Below are positions 11,819 to 22,299 of a DNA stretch of 64,000 bases, in pieces. Position 1 is the stretch's first letter, and every line of letters begins with the position of its first letter. This DNA comes from Siphonodentalium dalli (taxonomy: Eukaryota > Mollusca > Scaphopoda > Gadilida > Siphonodentaliidae), in assembly GCA_032622095.1 (NCBI GenBank), contig CP136064.1:252840484-252904483 (forward strand). Direction: 5' to 3'. The position numbers and the translations under genes are program-made. The notes below the pieces were generated by a model, which was given only the letters and a program-made list of their open reading frames with translations, ran no database searches and was not told where the DNA came from.

Positions 11819-11870
11819 GTCCCAGTAGCTCAGCGGACAGAGGCCGTGGGTTCGATCCCCACCTGGGATG
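11819..11870 (+). pseudogene. tRNA-Arg pseudogene lacking the anticodon arm
   Basis: The 5' 18 nt and 3' 33 nt match the tRNA-Arg at 10991-11398, with about 21 nt spanning the anticodon arm deleted. The flanks (agatatttctaaatctttg after it, agcactgttttcatta before it) also match other copies in the cluster, so this is a decayed segmental duplicate and not a retrocopy. Confidence 0.85.
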
Positions 11871-11992
11871 CACAGATATTTCTAAATCTTTGAATCAAAA
11901 TTCGGTCATCGTGCCTTGCTGACCTGCAAAGCGATTGTTGACAAATTGTTGAACAACGTATAATGTATTAGAAAAGGGTGTATTTATCGTAA

Positions 11993-12058
11993 GCGCCGCT
12001 GGTGTAGTGGTATGCAAGATTCCATTCTTGCGACCCGGGTTCTATTCCCGGGCGGCAC
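11993..12058 (+). pseudogene. tRNA-Gly(CCC) pseudogene
   Basis: Starts gcgccgctggtgtagtgg and ends with a T arm (cccgggttctattcccggg) and acceptor gcggcac. Compared with the fragment at 13630 it lacks about 3 nt before the anticodon stem and one C in the loop (ttccat, 6 nt). Box B has t for g (ggttctattcc) and one acceptor pair is lost. Probably non-functional; a working Gly(CCC) gene is the obvious parent. Confidence 0.7.
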
Positions 12059-12169
12059 AAAACTACTTTTTCAGTTAAATATGACAGAGCATAATTTAGC
12101 TGACATTTCTAATGGATTCAATTTTTAACAGAGGAATGTCATTTTAGAAAAATACAATTATTACCATGA

Positions 12170-12247
12170 AGCAGAGTGGCGCAGTGGTAGCGTGCTGCAT
12201 GGCTGAAAACCATGCAGATGTACGAGGATCGAAACCTCGCTCTGCTA
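12170..12247 (+). tRNA. Initiator-like tRNA with extended anticodon stem, GAA in the loop
   Basis: The acceptor agcagag/ctctgct begins A1 and ends T72, the D arm is gcgcagtggtagcgt, and the T loop is atcgaaa. All three are hallmarks of eukaryotic initiator tRNA-Met. The anticodon arm is different: stem ctgcatgg/ccatgcag can form 8 pairs instead of 5, and the loop ctgaaaa places GAA (Phe) where CAT is expected. Total length is about 78 nt, 6 longer than the usual initiator. All stems are intact, with compensated pairing (cgagg/cctcg in the T stem). It could be a neofunctional tRNA, a tRNA-like ncRNA, or a recent pseudogene. Confidence 0.6.
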
Positions 12248-12531
12248 ATATTTTCGTCAAGGGGAGAGGAAGGAAGAATTATCACTTTGATTGAAAGTAA
12301 ATACAGTATGAATGTGCATGTGTGTTTTAATGTTTATAAATATGGTTTTATTTATTATTGCTAGCAAATTTAAAAATGCTTCTTAAATGAATCGTGCACA
12401 TGCATTTCAAGGGAGACTCGAAATGCATGACTTGTCCAGTCTATCGTTATAAAGTTCAAAGTCGCGTTGACTTCTCGACAACAAATGTGCTAGCTGCTCA
12501 AGAAGCTTAATATTTGCGTTCATATCTCGCC

Positions 12532-12602
12532 AAATCGGTGGTTCAGTGGTAGAATGCTCGCCTGCCACGCGGGCGACCCGGGTTCGATTCCCGGCCGATG
12601 CA
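12532..12602 (+). tRNA. tRNA-Gly(GCC)
   Basis: 71 nt. The anticodon stem ctcgc/gcggg closes loop ctgccac, so the anticodon is GCC. Box B is the canonical ggttcgattcc and the 3' end ccgatgca matches known Gly(GCC) genes. The 5' end reads aaatcgg where gcatcgg would pair fully, leaving two mismatches at acceptor positions 1 and 2. This may impair maturation; the gene could be a near-intact pseudogene. Confidence 0.75.
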
Positions 12603-12763
12603 AAATAAGTTTTTTTCACTGATTTTGTTTGTTGATATCCACCTCATTTTGGACTATGCAACTAAATTGGAAACTTGAGAAAGACAATTTTCATGGGCAC
12701 ATAAATTTGTTTAAAGAAAACGGACGGACTTGCGATTCGCATTTCGTCGAGCAAAATTACTGT

Positions 12764-12847
12764 TGTCAGAAGTGGGATTCGATCCCACGCCGGGAAGACC
12801 TGACTGCGACCTGAACGCAGCGCCTTAGACCACTCGGCCATCCTGAC
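12764..12847 (-). tRNA. tRNA-Leu(CAG)
   Basis: On the minus strand the 84-nt sequence starts GTCAGGATGGCCGAGTGGTC. Stem CTGCG/CGCAG closes loop TTCAGGT, giving anticodon CAG. It has a long variable arm as in class II tRNAs, T arm GTGGGATCGAATCCCAC and 3' TTCTGACA. Acceptor pairs are complete apart from one G-T wobble. This is the most clearly functional RNA gene of the cluster and is the only one on this strand. Confidence 0.9.
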
Positions 12848-13011
12848 TACAGAAAGACGGCAACAGTATCCTGCTCAAAGTGAGACGAAGGTATTGTGGA
12901 TATATTTTAGTTCCCTTCTGGCTGTCGTTGCATTCTTAACGCACACATCCGATTGCTGACTTTTTGGTGGGTATGATATATTCACGTGATTCTATATAGT
13001 TATATTATGGC

Positions 13012-13202
13012 TATTAAGTTTTTTTAAAACAGGCCTTCTTGGACATAAATCATAATTTTATATTTTGTTTTCAAATCAGCGAAAGATGTGCATGGGTTAG
13101 GAAGAGCACTGTTTTAAATCTTAGAATAAAAATTCGGTCATCGTGCCTTGCTGACATTCAAAACTATTGTTGACAAACTGTTGGATAACGTATAATGTAT
13201 TA
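13012..13202 (+). repeat. Duplicate of the tRNA-Arg flanks without the tRNA
   Basis: aaacaggccttcttggacat onward matches 11724-11815, then jumps to sequence matching 11883-11970 (attcggtcatcgtgccttgc). The tRNA between is absent. The match resumes at about 13613 (tggtgtatttatcgtaag) with the tRNA-Gly fragment, so the copy was also split by a 410-bp insertion. Confidence 0.75.
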
Positions 13203-13456
13203 TTCCACACCCATTGACGGAATCCCAGCCATTGAATACATATTAGTGTATACCTCTAGTGGAATACAAGCCGGAACTATTCTTGTTGACATTGTCGCCA
13301 AAGAAAGATGACGTACATTACGTCGATCATCCGCTTCCGGTGATCCCCCATAATTACTAGTTATTTGTCAGATTTAAATCACAATAAAGGCAGCTATATA
13401 GTAACAATGAAGGTTACATTCATGGATTGAACTTATCTGACTGATCGGTGTAGAAT

Positions 13457-13606
13457 AAATACAGAACACAACTTGCATCATAATCTCGAATCTTTTATCG
13501 AACTCGTTGCGGACGGCGCAAAGTTATATTTCGCTCGAGCTACGCCATCCGCAACTCATTCGATAAAAGATTCTCGATTAAGATGCGCGTTGTGTTCTGT
13601 CTATTT
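13457..13606. repeat. 150-bp imperfect hairpin element
   Basis: aaatacagaacacaac at the left is answered by gttgtgttctgtctattt at the right. Inside, gaatcttttatcgaactcgt pairs with its near complement, leaving a loop of about 24 nt. It lies in the insertion that interrupts the duplicated tRNA-Gly flank, so it may be a small MITE. Confidence 0.6.
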
Positions 13607-13629
13607 ACAAAATGGTGTATTTATCGTAA

Positions 13630-13678
13630 GCACCGCTGGTGTAGTGTTATCATGCAAGATTCCCATTCTTGCGACCCG
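13630..13678 (+). pseudogene. tRNA-Gly(CCC) fragment, cut off by the minisatellite
   Basis: Carries the acceptor 5' strand gcaccgc, D arm, and an intact anticodon arm caaga-ttcccat-tcttg (anticodon CCC), then gcgacccg. The T arm and 3' acceptor strand are missing because minisatellite sequence begins there. Confidence 0.8.
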
Positions 13679-13679
13679 A

Positions 13680-15450
13680 GCTAGAGACCGCTCGTAGACG
13701 GGTGTTAAAAGTGTTACAAATGTTACACATGATATGAAGTCCCAGTAGAAAACCGCAGCCTATTTTTTTCCTACCGTCTCAGTGTAGCGACATGTTACAA
13801 AGTGTTACAAGCTTACTAGTGTTACATTATTTCCGAGATACCAGAGAGACCGCTCGTAGACGGGTGTTACAAGTGTTACAAATGTTTCAAATGATATAAA
13901 GTCCCAGTAGAAAGCCGCAACAAATTTTTATCCTAATGTCTCAGTGTAGCGACATGTCACAAAGCGTTACAAGTGTTAAATTGCTTCTGAGATACCAGAG
14001 AGACCGCTCGTAGACGGGTGTTACAAGTGTTACAAATGTTTCAAATGATATAAAGTCCCAGTAGAAAGCCGCAACAAATTTTTATCCTAATGTCTCAGTG
14101 TAGCGACATGTCACAAAGCGTTACAAGTGTTACATTGCTTCTGAGATACCAGAGAGACCGCTCGTAGACGGGTGTTACAAGTGTTACAAATGTTTCAAAT
14201 GATATAAAGTCCCAGTAGAAAGCCGCAACAAATTTTTATCCTAATGTCTCAGTGTAGCGACATGTCACAAAGCGTTACAGTGTTAAATTGCTTCTGAGAT
14301 ACCAGAGAGACCGCTCGTAGATGGGTGTTACAAGTGTTACAAATGTTACAAATGATATAAAGTCCCCAGTAGAAAACCACAGCATATTTTTATCCTACCG
14401 TCTCAGTGTAGCGACATGTCACAAAGTGTTTCTAGTTTTACATTATTTCCGAGATACCAGAGAGACCGCTCGTAGACGGGTGTTACAAGTTTTACAAATG
14501 TTACAAATGATATAAAGCCCTAGTAGTAAACCGCAGTATATATTTATCCTACCGTCTCAGTGTAGCGACATGTTACAAAGCGTTACAAGTGTTACATTAT
14601 TTCTGAGATACCAGAGAGACCGTTCTTAGACGGGTGTTACAAGTGTTTCAAATGTTACAAATGTTACAAATGATATAAAGTCCCAGTAGAAAACCACAGC
14701 ATATTTTTATCCTATCGTCTCAGTGTAGCGACATGTTCAAAGCGTTACAAGTTTTACATTATTTCTGAGATACCAGAGCTATATAGACCGCTCGTAGACG
14801 GGTGTTACAAATGTTACTAATGATATAAAGTCCCAGTAGAAAACCGCAGCATATTTTTTTCCTACCGTTTCAGTGTAGCGGTATGTTACAAATCGTTACA
14901 AGTGTTACATTATTTCCGAGATACCAGAGAGACCGCTCGTAGACGGGTGTTACAAGTGTTACAAATGATATAAAGTCTCAGCAGAAAACCGCAGCATATA
15001 TTTATCCTACCGTCTCAGTGTTTCGACATGTTACAAAGCGTTACAAGTGTTACATTATTTCTGAGATACCACAGAGACCGCTCGTAGACGGGTGTTACAA
15101 GTGTTACAAATGATACAAATGATATAAAGTCCCCAGTAGAAAAACGCAGCATATTTTTGTCCTACCTTCTCAGTGTAGCGGCATGTTACAAAACGTTACA
15201 AGTGTTACATTCTTTCTGAGATACCAGAGAGACAGCTCATATATGGGTGTTACAAATGTTACGAATGATATAAAGTCCCCAGTAGAAAAACGCAGCATAT
15301 TTTTTTCCTACCGTCTCTGTGTAGCGACATGTTACCAATTGTTACAGGGCGTTACATTATGTCTGAGATTCCAGAGAGACCGCTCGTAGACGGGTGTTAC
15401 ATGTGTTACAAATGATATAAATTCCCAGTAGAAAACCGCAGCTTATTTTT
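13680..15450 (+). repeat. Minisatellite, 12 copies of a unit of about 145-164 bp
   Basis: The marker cgctcgtagacgggtgttac recurs at 13689, 13851, 14005, 14159, 14312, 14467, 14631, 14789, 14934, 15079, 15234 and 15381, with a few changes in some copies. Within each unit a short sub-repeat (ttacaaatg or ttacaagtg) expands and contracts and explains most length variation. Copies 2 to 5 are the most alike (153-155 bp spacing), the mark of recent local amplification. Confidence 0.95.
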
Positions 15451-17226
15451 AAATTTTATTGTAATAATTGCTTAATTTACATATGGATGATGCTATGTGA
15501 TATCAAGAAGAGTAAGATTCATCAATATTATACAAGTTAAAATAACTCAAGTCAGGCATATAATAAAGAGAATAATATGCCATTAAATCTTAATAATTGG
15601 TGAAATATTGCTTCTTGTTAATCAGTGTGCTCCAATGTCAACTTAAAGGGATGTGAAACACTCTGGTGGATTAATCAAATACCAGTTTTCCCCAAAATGA
15701 ATTGTATGTTTTAATAATGTTTACAGTAAACTTAAGGGATATGAAAGGTTTGGTACAGTGTGATGCGAATGAGTGTATGTGTATGACCGGTGTCTAATTT
15801 ATCAATATTGATAAGAAAATGTGAATATGGTTTCATGAGAGATTGTGCCAATCCGAAAACAGTATTTTAAAGACAATATGTGCTTCCGATATCATGTAAA
15901 ATCAGCATTGTTCAAACTTTGGGATAATGTCCTTTATGTCTAAAATGATTTGTTATAATGTCATATATACATAACTATATGGGTGACTTAGGCCTGAAAA
16001 AAAAGAATGATATATGCAGAAAGAATCACGATACATGTGTCTCACGATTAATTTGTACACACCTAATACAGAACCGTATTCGTGTTTGCTTTTTTAAATC
16101 ATTACCGCACAGTATAGCCGGCTGTAAGATAATATAATGTCCAAAGCTTCATATACTGGATCAAAATGATGAATATTTTCACCAAAGTTGGGGCGATACA
16201 CCACAAACCCCCTGTCACCACGTCCCTGCCAACATTTCAAAAAAGTTTTAGTTAATGGGGCACTGAGGTGGTGGGTTTATGCATTTTTCGTACCTCTTAA
16301 AAATTACCCGAATCCCAGGAACAACCATTGGGAGGGTGTGATCCTCTCCCTATATATAATACTACTTTGGCCATTAAAATAAATTATCTGTGTTCTCACT
16401 TCTTAGGCAATTATATATATATTTTTAGATCAGAAAGGCTGTTTATTGTTATTTTTCCTCAAAACCTGGAAAACAAACTAAAAAAATAGTTTTTTCTTTG
16501 TTAAATCCAGTATTTTTAACAGAAAATATATTTTTTTTAATATTTGACGAAGAATTTTAAAAGAGAATTTCAATGACAAGGAAAGTGTCTGAGAAAACAT
16601 TATTTTTTTATTTGGCCTTATTTATAACTATTTTCTCTGATAAATACTGATTGAATTATAATTTTTTTTTTTTTTTTTAAATGTTTATTACCCAAAGATA
16701 TACATATATAAGCAGTCATTTTACATACATGTGTGCATTCAAACATTTATCAATGGGCCGTGTGGGGGAGGGGTAACCAAACCAACTTACATTTATGCAT
16801 ACATTTGACTGGCGCGCGCGTTCCAGACGACCACATGCATTGTGCGTGTGGGCGTCTGGCCTACTTTCGTACCACTGGTGGCAATATGAATGATGTTGTA
16901 GAAGAATGGTTACTGCAATATATCAGTTGCTGGTAACGTTGTCTTGCTCTCGACGTTGACATAATTTAGCTAAATGTATTTGCGCCACGGCAAAATCGAA
17001 TATCAATCTTAAGGAGGTCACAACAATAGGCCGGTGCAAATGACTTTTTTTTCTTTTCTTGTGTGGAGAAATTCGTCATGGTTGTCGATTGAATTAAGTC
17101 GTTTTTGTACCACATTATTCTATAAGTCTGGAGTCTGGATGATTGGACGAAATATGTAGTTATTATCTTACAGATGTTTTTCGGTTTGCCCGGATAAATG
17201 GAATGTATTTGTCGGTGGGCATATTA
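15451..17226. other. AT-rich spacer
   Basis: No gene recognised. Contains poly-T at about 16661-16678 and a TA-rich run near 16411. The right part may be 3' UTR of the minus-strand LINE. Confidence 0.5.
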
Positions 17227-20200
17227 TTATGTGAAGGCTAGTGCTTTCTCCAGAATTAACCACTTCTGTTGAAATGCTGTTATTTCCATGTTGCATCGTG
17301 CCCTTAACTTATCACAGTCATAACGTAATCTGAGATCATTAAAAAATTCGTTCAAGCTGAGTGATTTCGCGGAAAACTTTGCTTTATAAAGATATTGTTT
17401 TAAAATAAGTAAAAAATAATTTATCACGCTGTTTGGTTCCAATGGGATAGCTCCAAGTAGCATGGTCTTTTTCGAAACACGTAAGTCGATGCCTTTGTCA
17501 GTTCCCCATTTGATCAGTTTGTTTAAGAAAGACTGTACATATCTACAGTCCCAAAATATGTTTGAAATTGTTTCAATTTCTGTTTTGCATCTTTCGCATC
17601 TATCATTTTGTCTTAGCTTTACTATATTAAGAAATCGATTGGTCGCAAGGATTCGAGTGTTTATTCGATATTGTAACCATTGCAGTTTAGTGTCAGGCGT
17701 CGTGGTGAACGGTAGTTTAAAGTGAATGTCCCAAGAGTTGATTACACCTAGTTCTTGTTCCCATTTTATGCATGATTTTGGGGTGGGGGAAGTTGAATTG
17801 AGAATTCTGTAAAATTCTTGTCCACCTTTTTGGTCGCGTACAGTAGTTACAAAATTGTCTGGAAGAAATGGGCTAGCAATTCGTCTCAGTGGTTGGTCTA
17901 ATTTTTTCGATATTTCCAATATTTGTCGAGTTATACTGGTTAAAGTAATAAAGTTTGTTCTTATATTATACGTGCTTAACATTGACTGCGGCGTGTGAAA
18001 CCTTCCATCGCTCTGGATCAAATCGTTGATGAAAATTACTCCCTTTGCCCTCCATGAGTTGAAATTAATGTATCGCCCATAGATAGTAATTGCTGGATTA
18101 TTCCATATCGTTTTCGACAAAACATTTTGATTTTTAGAGTTCAATCTTAAATACTCACACCATGATGAAAAGACATCTTTCCAAAATGGATTTGACAGCA
18201 CGCTTAAGTGTTGTAATATATATTTTCTGTCATAAGTGAGGTACAGGGGGTCATCTAAAATAGGAAGATCCGAGATGAGAGGTGCCCATTTGCATTTTTT
18301 TGTAATAAGGCGTCGTATCCAAGTGATTTTAATTGGTGAATTGAATGTCTCCACATTAATCATTTTCAAGCCACCATCTGATATGTTACTGCAAATCTGT
18401 TGTCGACTGACTCGATCTCTTTTCGAATTCCATAAGAAGTTATAGAGCAATGTGTTTAGCTTTTTATAAAATTCGCGGTGCGGATTAGGAAGAGTTAGAA
18501 ATAGATGTGTCAATTTGGGGAGAATTAATGTCTTGATAACTATTAATCTACCAATTGGTGTGAGCAACCGGTGTTTCCATGATGTGATCGTCTTTCTTAT
18601 TTCGTCCATTTTGTCGTCATAATTACTTTGCATTTTTGGCAAGTCAATATTAAAATGGATCCCTAAAAAGGTAAATTGTTCAGTTACTGTGATACTTAAG
18701 TCGCGAATGAAGTCTGGTCTATCGTAATTACGGGGCCCTACCCACGCCGCCTGACACTTCTCTGGGTTAATTTTTAAACCAGATATCCGGGCAAAAACAT
18801 CAAGTGTAGAATATGCTTCGCGTACACTCCTTTCTGAGCCGTCGAGAATAAGCGTTGTATCGTCCGCGTATTGTGTGATCTTATATTCTGAGCTGCCGAG
18901 ATGAACACCATTTATATTCACATTCTGTCTTACCATTAGTGCTAGTATTTCTGCACACAGGAGAAAAATATAAGGCGATATTGGGTCACCTTGTCGACAG
19001 CCTCTTGATAGCTTGAAAGTTTGTGAAATGTGTCCATTTAAAAGTACAGAAGAGCTCGAGTTTCTATAGAGGATTGTAATCCATTTTTTCATGTCCACTC
19101 CAAAATTGAAAAAGTTTAAACATCTTTCTAAAAAACGCCACGATACAGAATCAAAGGCCTTTTCAAAGTCCACGAGGAGCAGGAGTCCCGGTATTTTGCG
19201 TTCATTACATTTGTGAATAAGATCGTAAATTAGTCTGGTATTATCTCCGATGTATCGCCCAGCTAAGAATCCGGTCTGATCGTTTTCAATGTTGTGGGGC
19301 AGTACTTTTTTCAGTCGTTCTGCTACACACGCCGACGCAAGTTTGTATGATGTATTCAATAAGGATATTGGCCTCCAATTTTTCAACAGTTGTCTATTTT
19401 TATCCTTTTTTGGTATAAGTGTGATGATTCCTTGTTTCTGAGTAATAGAAAGTTCTCCGGAAGAAAAAGAAGTATTTAGGGATTCGACTAATAAGGGACC
19501 TATGTCTGACCAGAAGAATTTGTAAAATTCATATGTATATCCTGTAGGGCCCGGGCATTTTCCGTTTTTTGTATTTTTGAGAACGTATGTTAGTTCCTCT
19601 AGTGTGATTGGGCCTTCGATATTTTTGGCCTGAGTATCGGACAAATGTGGATGATTTCCGTTACAAAACTGTTTCAGATTTATTTCTTCAGTTGGCTTCT
19701 CTGAGTAAAGATTCGCATAGAAATTACGTGTGTGGGTCATGATGGCATTTTGATCTGTTATTTTGTTTCCATTTTCGTCGATCAGACTGGTAAAAGTTTT
19801 AGATATGAAGTTCCGTTTTTCTAAATTCAAAAAGTATTTAGTTGGCTTTTCCCCTTCCTCGATCCATCTGACTCGAGATCTAATCATTGCACCGCGTATT
19901 TGTTTTTGGCGAATTTCGTGAAGTTCAGATTCAATGTTTTCAAGCTCATTCATAAGATTATGCTTTGTTTCGTAGTTTGCAGAGGGAGAATCAATATCTG
20001 TCATTAACGTTTCTTTCCTTGCGTTTAAAGTATTTTCGTTTTGGATGGTCTGGCGTTTTTGTTTTGATGAAAAGTGGATTGTAGCCCCCCTTATATCCAA
20101 AAGAACAGCATCTAAAAATAATTTCTTGTTTACCGTTGTATCGAATTTGTTATATTTGTAGCGGACTTTATTTTCTTCAATAATGTTTTTAACTATATTT

Positions 20201-20664
20201 GAGTATTCTTTAATTTGGAGAAGGGAGTTATTAAATTTCCAGAAGCCTCTACCTGTTTTTATTTCGGTAATGTCTACCGCCAGCGAAATAATAGAGTGGT
20301 CTGATCGATAACCCGGCAGAATTATAGGCCCTGCTCCAGTTAGGCTTAGCATATCAGATGAAATCATAAAATAATCGAGTCGTGCCATTTTTATTGGAGA
20401 TTTTCTCCTCCATGTATATCGTTTTTCTTCTGGATTATTTATGCGCCAGACGTCTACTAATTCAAGGCTGTCGACAATTTTCGCCACCGCTTTCTTAGCA
20501 TTGGGATTATTTTGGTGTATATAATTGTATGTGTCCAGAGTCTGATCTTGAATAAGATTCCAGTCACCACACATTATTATTTGAGTATTTCCTACTTCTT
20601 TCAGAAGTGTATCAAATTTAGTAAAAAAATCTGGACTATCTGAATTCGGGCCATACAAGTTCAC
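17227..20664 (-). CDS. Tx1/L1-type LINE ORF2: endonuclease C-terminal part and reverse transcriptase
   Basis: 1145 open codons. The endonuclease continues from the 5' frame: CGDWNLIQD (32-40), ARLDYFMISSD (94-104) and the catalytic SDHSIISL (121-128). GFWKFNNSLL near 140 is typical of the L1/Tx1 group. In the reverse transcriptase, ITLIPKKDKNRQLLKNWRPI starts near 414; motif A is DFEKAFDSV (499-507), motif B SRGCRQGDPISP (553-564) and motif C QYADDTTLI (598-606), so catalytic residues are all present. Near the C-terminus CERC...ISNIFWDC has Asn where the zinc-knuckle His is expected. The enzyme nicks target DNA and copies its own RNA there. A single frameshift separates it from its N-terminus. 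Confidence 0.92.
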   Translation of the reverse strand: MNLYGPNSDSPDFFTKFDTLLKEVGNTQIIMCGDWNLIQDQTLDTYNYIHQNNPNAKKAVAKIVDSLELVDVWRINNPEEKRYTWRRKSPIKMARLDYFMISSDMLSLTGAGPIILPGYRSDHSIISLAVDITEIKTGRGFWKFNNSLLQIKEYSNIVKNIIEENKVRYKYNKFDTTVNKKLFLDAVLLDIRGATIHFSSKQKRQTIQNENTLNARKETLMTDIDSPSANYETKHNLMNELENIESELHEIRQKQIRGAMIRSRVRWIEEGEKPTKYFLNLEKRNFISKTFTSLIDENGNKITDQNAIMTHTRNFYANLYSEKPTEEINLKQFCNGNHPHLSDTQAKNIEGPITLEELTYVLKNTKNGKCPGPTGYTYEFYKFFWSDIGPLLVESLNTSFSSGELSITQKQGIITLIPKKDKNRQLLKNWRPISLLNTSYKLASACVAERLKKVLPHNIENDQTGFLAGRYIGDNTRLIYDLIHKCNERKIPGLLLLVDFEKAFDSVSWRFLERCLNFFNFGVDMKKWITILYRNSSSSVLLNGHISQTFKLSRGCRQGDPISPYIFLLCAEILALMVRQNVNINGVHLGSSEYKITQYADDTTLILDGSERSVREAYSTLDVFARISGLKINPEKCQAAWVGPRNYDRPDFIRDLSITVTEQFTFLGIHFNIDLPKMQSNYDDKMDEIRKTITSWKHRLLTPIGRLIVIKTLILPKLTHLFLTLPNPHREFYKKLNTLLYNFLWNSKRDRVSRQQICSNISDGGLKMINVETFNSPIKITWIRRLITKKCKWAPLISDLPILDDPLYLTYDRKYILQHLSVLSNPFWKDVFSSWCEYLRLNSKNQNVLSKTIWNNPAITIYGRYINFNSWRAKGVIFINDLIQSDGRFHTPQSMLSTYNIRTNFITLTSITRQILEISKKLDQPLRRIASPFLPDNFVTTVRDQKGGQEFYRILNSTSPTPKSCIKWEQELGVINSWDIHFKLPFTTTPDTKLQWLQYRINTRILATNRFLNIVKLRQNDRCERCKTEIETISNIFWDCRYVQSFLNKLIKWGTDKGIDLRVSKKTMLLGAIPLEPNSVINYFLLILKQYLYKAKFSAKSLSLNEFFNDLRLRYDCDKLRARCNMEITAFQQKWLILEKALAFT

Positions 20665-20699
20665 TAGGCTTATTCTAAGTTTTTCTATTGTGATGTCTG

Positions 20700-20984
20700 C
20701 TATAATAAAGTTACATTTGGGTCTCGCATTATGTTGTGAATATTCAATTCGAAATCATTTTTGAACAGGATAGCCACACCTCGGGCTTGAGAAGTGTACG
20801 ACGCCATAATTACTTTGTAACCCCATTCTGACTCAATGCACTTTTCCATATTTTTAGTAAAATGAGTATCTTGCAAGCAGTAAATTGACCCATCTAGTTT
20901 GCGAATATGTTGAAATAGGTCTCTGCGTTTTTCTACTTGATTTAAACCTCGGCAGTTCATGGATATAATCTTGATCTTAGACAT
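20700..20984 (-). CDS. LINE ORF2, N-terminal endonuclease part, frameshifted
   Basis: I chose the ATG at 20984 (MSKIKIISMNCRGLNQVEKR), because IISMNCRGL is the usual first motif of apurinic-type LINE endonucleases; an upstream in-frame Met at 21026 gives an unlikely leader. It ends in QARGVAILFKNDFELNI and a stop at 20700. The other frame takes over across the stop (NFIIADITIEKLRI leads into LVNLYGP), so one missing base near 20713 accounts for the break. Apart from this the ORF2 is full length, about 1250 residues. No ORF1 is seen upstream, so the element is 5' truncated or ORF1 has been lost. Confidence 0.88.
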   Translation of the reverse strand: MSKIKIISMNCRGLNQVEKRRDLFQHIRKLDGSIYCLQDTHFTKNMEKCIESEWGYKVIMASYTSQARGVAILFKNDFELNIHNIMRDPNVTLL

Positions 20985-21026
20985 GATAATCACACACATA
21001 AGACAGCACAACACGCGGACTTCCAA

Positions 21027-22299
21027 GTTTATTAGTATGAATTACCAAACTGACGAAAAATATATACTCGAGTATACCTAGTATATATAGAAGTATTTTA
21101 TGTATATTGCCACAAGCATCATTCACACATGGAGTTTCGGGGGTGGGGGGGGGATAACAAAAACACATATAACAAATACAAGAAATAACATCAATAAGGT
21201 TCTGGCTACTGACTAGCCTGATACATGGAGATCTTTAATCACCCTGAAGAAAAAAATTGCTAAGCTGACTAAAAAAAATAAAAAAAATAATAAAAAAAAA
21301 TAAAAAAAAAATAAAAAAATGTTGAATATGTTCGAGTTTTCTTGACTTAAACAAGCTTATTCAAAATTATAAAGAGATCAAAAGCTCTATATATAATGAG
21401 CTCGCTCATCATCTATAAGAATAAATAATATAAGTGAATATATACTCAATTAGACAAACAAACTAGATAATAATATATGAGATCAACATACTATATTCTA
21501 AATCAGCAGATTGAGATGTATGGGCACGTACATGTTTATACTTTTGGGAGGGGTTCTATATTTCGGTTACCTGGATTGATACCGTCACTGTTAGTATAAA
21601 AATAGATTATATGTCGTCACAGCCGATCGATATTTTGCACATTCCGATCTAGATTGGTCCGTGCGATCTCTTAAGATAATTGTTGTGACTGGCATGAAAG
21701 TGGGTCATCTCGATTGGGTAATAGTAATACGCGCAGGTCTTTTCGGAAAAGAGAAACAGTTTGTTCATATTGTACACACTTGGTTTCAGTGTTACCGTGT
21801 GTTGTATTTCGGAGAGGCTGGATTAACTTTTCAGAATTTTTCGCATAACAATCCAGGAAAATTATCGGATTTATTGGGGGAAATAGTGTTTAGTACGGCA
21901 TGATAGTAGATGTGTTCATTTGGGAATTGTAAGGTAAGTGTTCATGAACGAGTTAATTTTGTAGCAGTAGGACAGTGGTCGGGCGGGCTCATATGGGGGG
22001 GGGTGTCAAAGCAATAAAACACTGCTATAGCAATATTGTCTATTGAGAGAGGTGGTTTGTGGTTAGACAGAATCGATACATTGGGGTGGAGTTGGTCCAC
22101 AAATTCAGTGTTATTTTATTGAAGAATATCGACAATATTTTCTCATTGAATTGAATCTCGTCAACAGGTCATGCTTATCGGTCACTTTAATCTTTTCAGG
22201 GCGTTTGAATTAAAAGGGTTTAGTATGGTGGAGAGATATTGAAATTATCTAAATACATTTTCTTGTGGATTTAATATATAAAAAGGGCAATGTTTGGGT
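21027..22299. other. Spacer with A-rich tract
   Basis: No gene recognised. A poly-A/AAAT tract lies at about 21260-21320. An 80-codon frame at 21661-21903 shows no known motif. Confidence 0.5.

Noticed and set aside
13680-15450. Repeated short frames in the minisatellite
   Set aside because: Frames shift between units because of sub-repeat expansion and carry stops; no conserved product.
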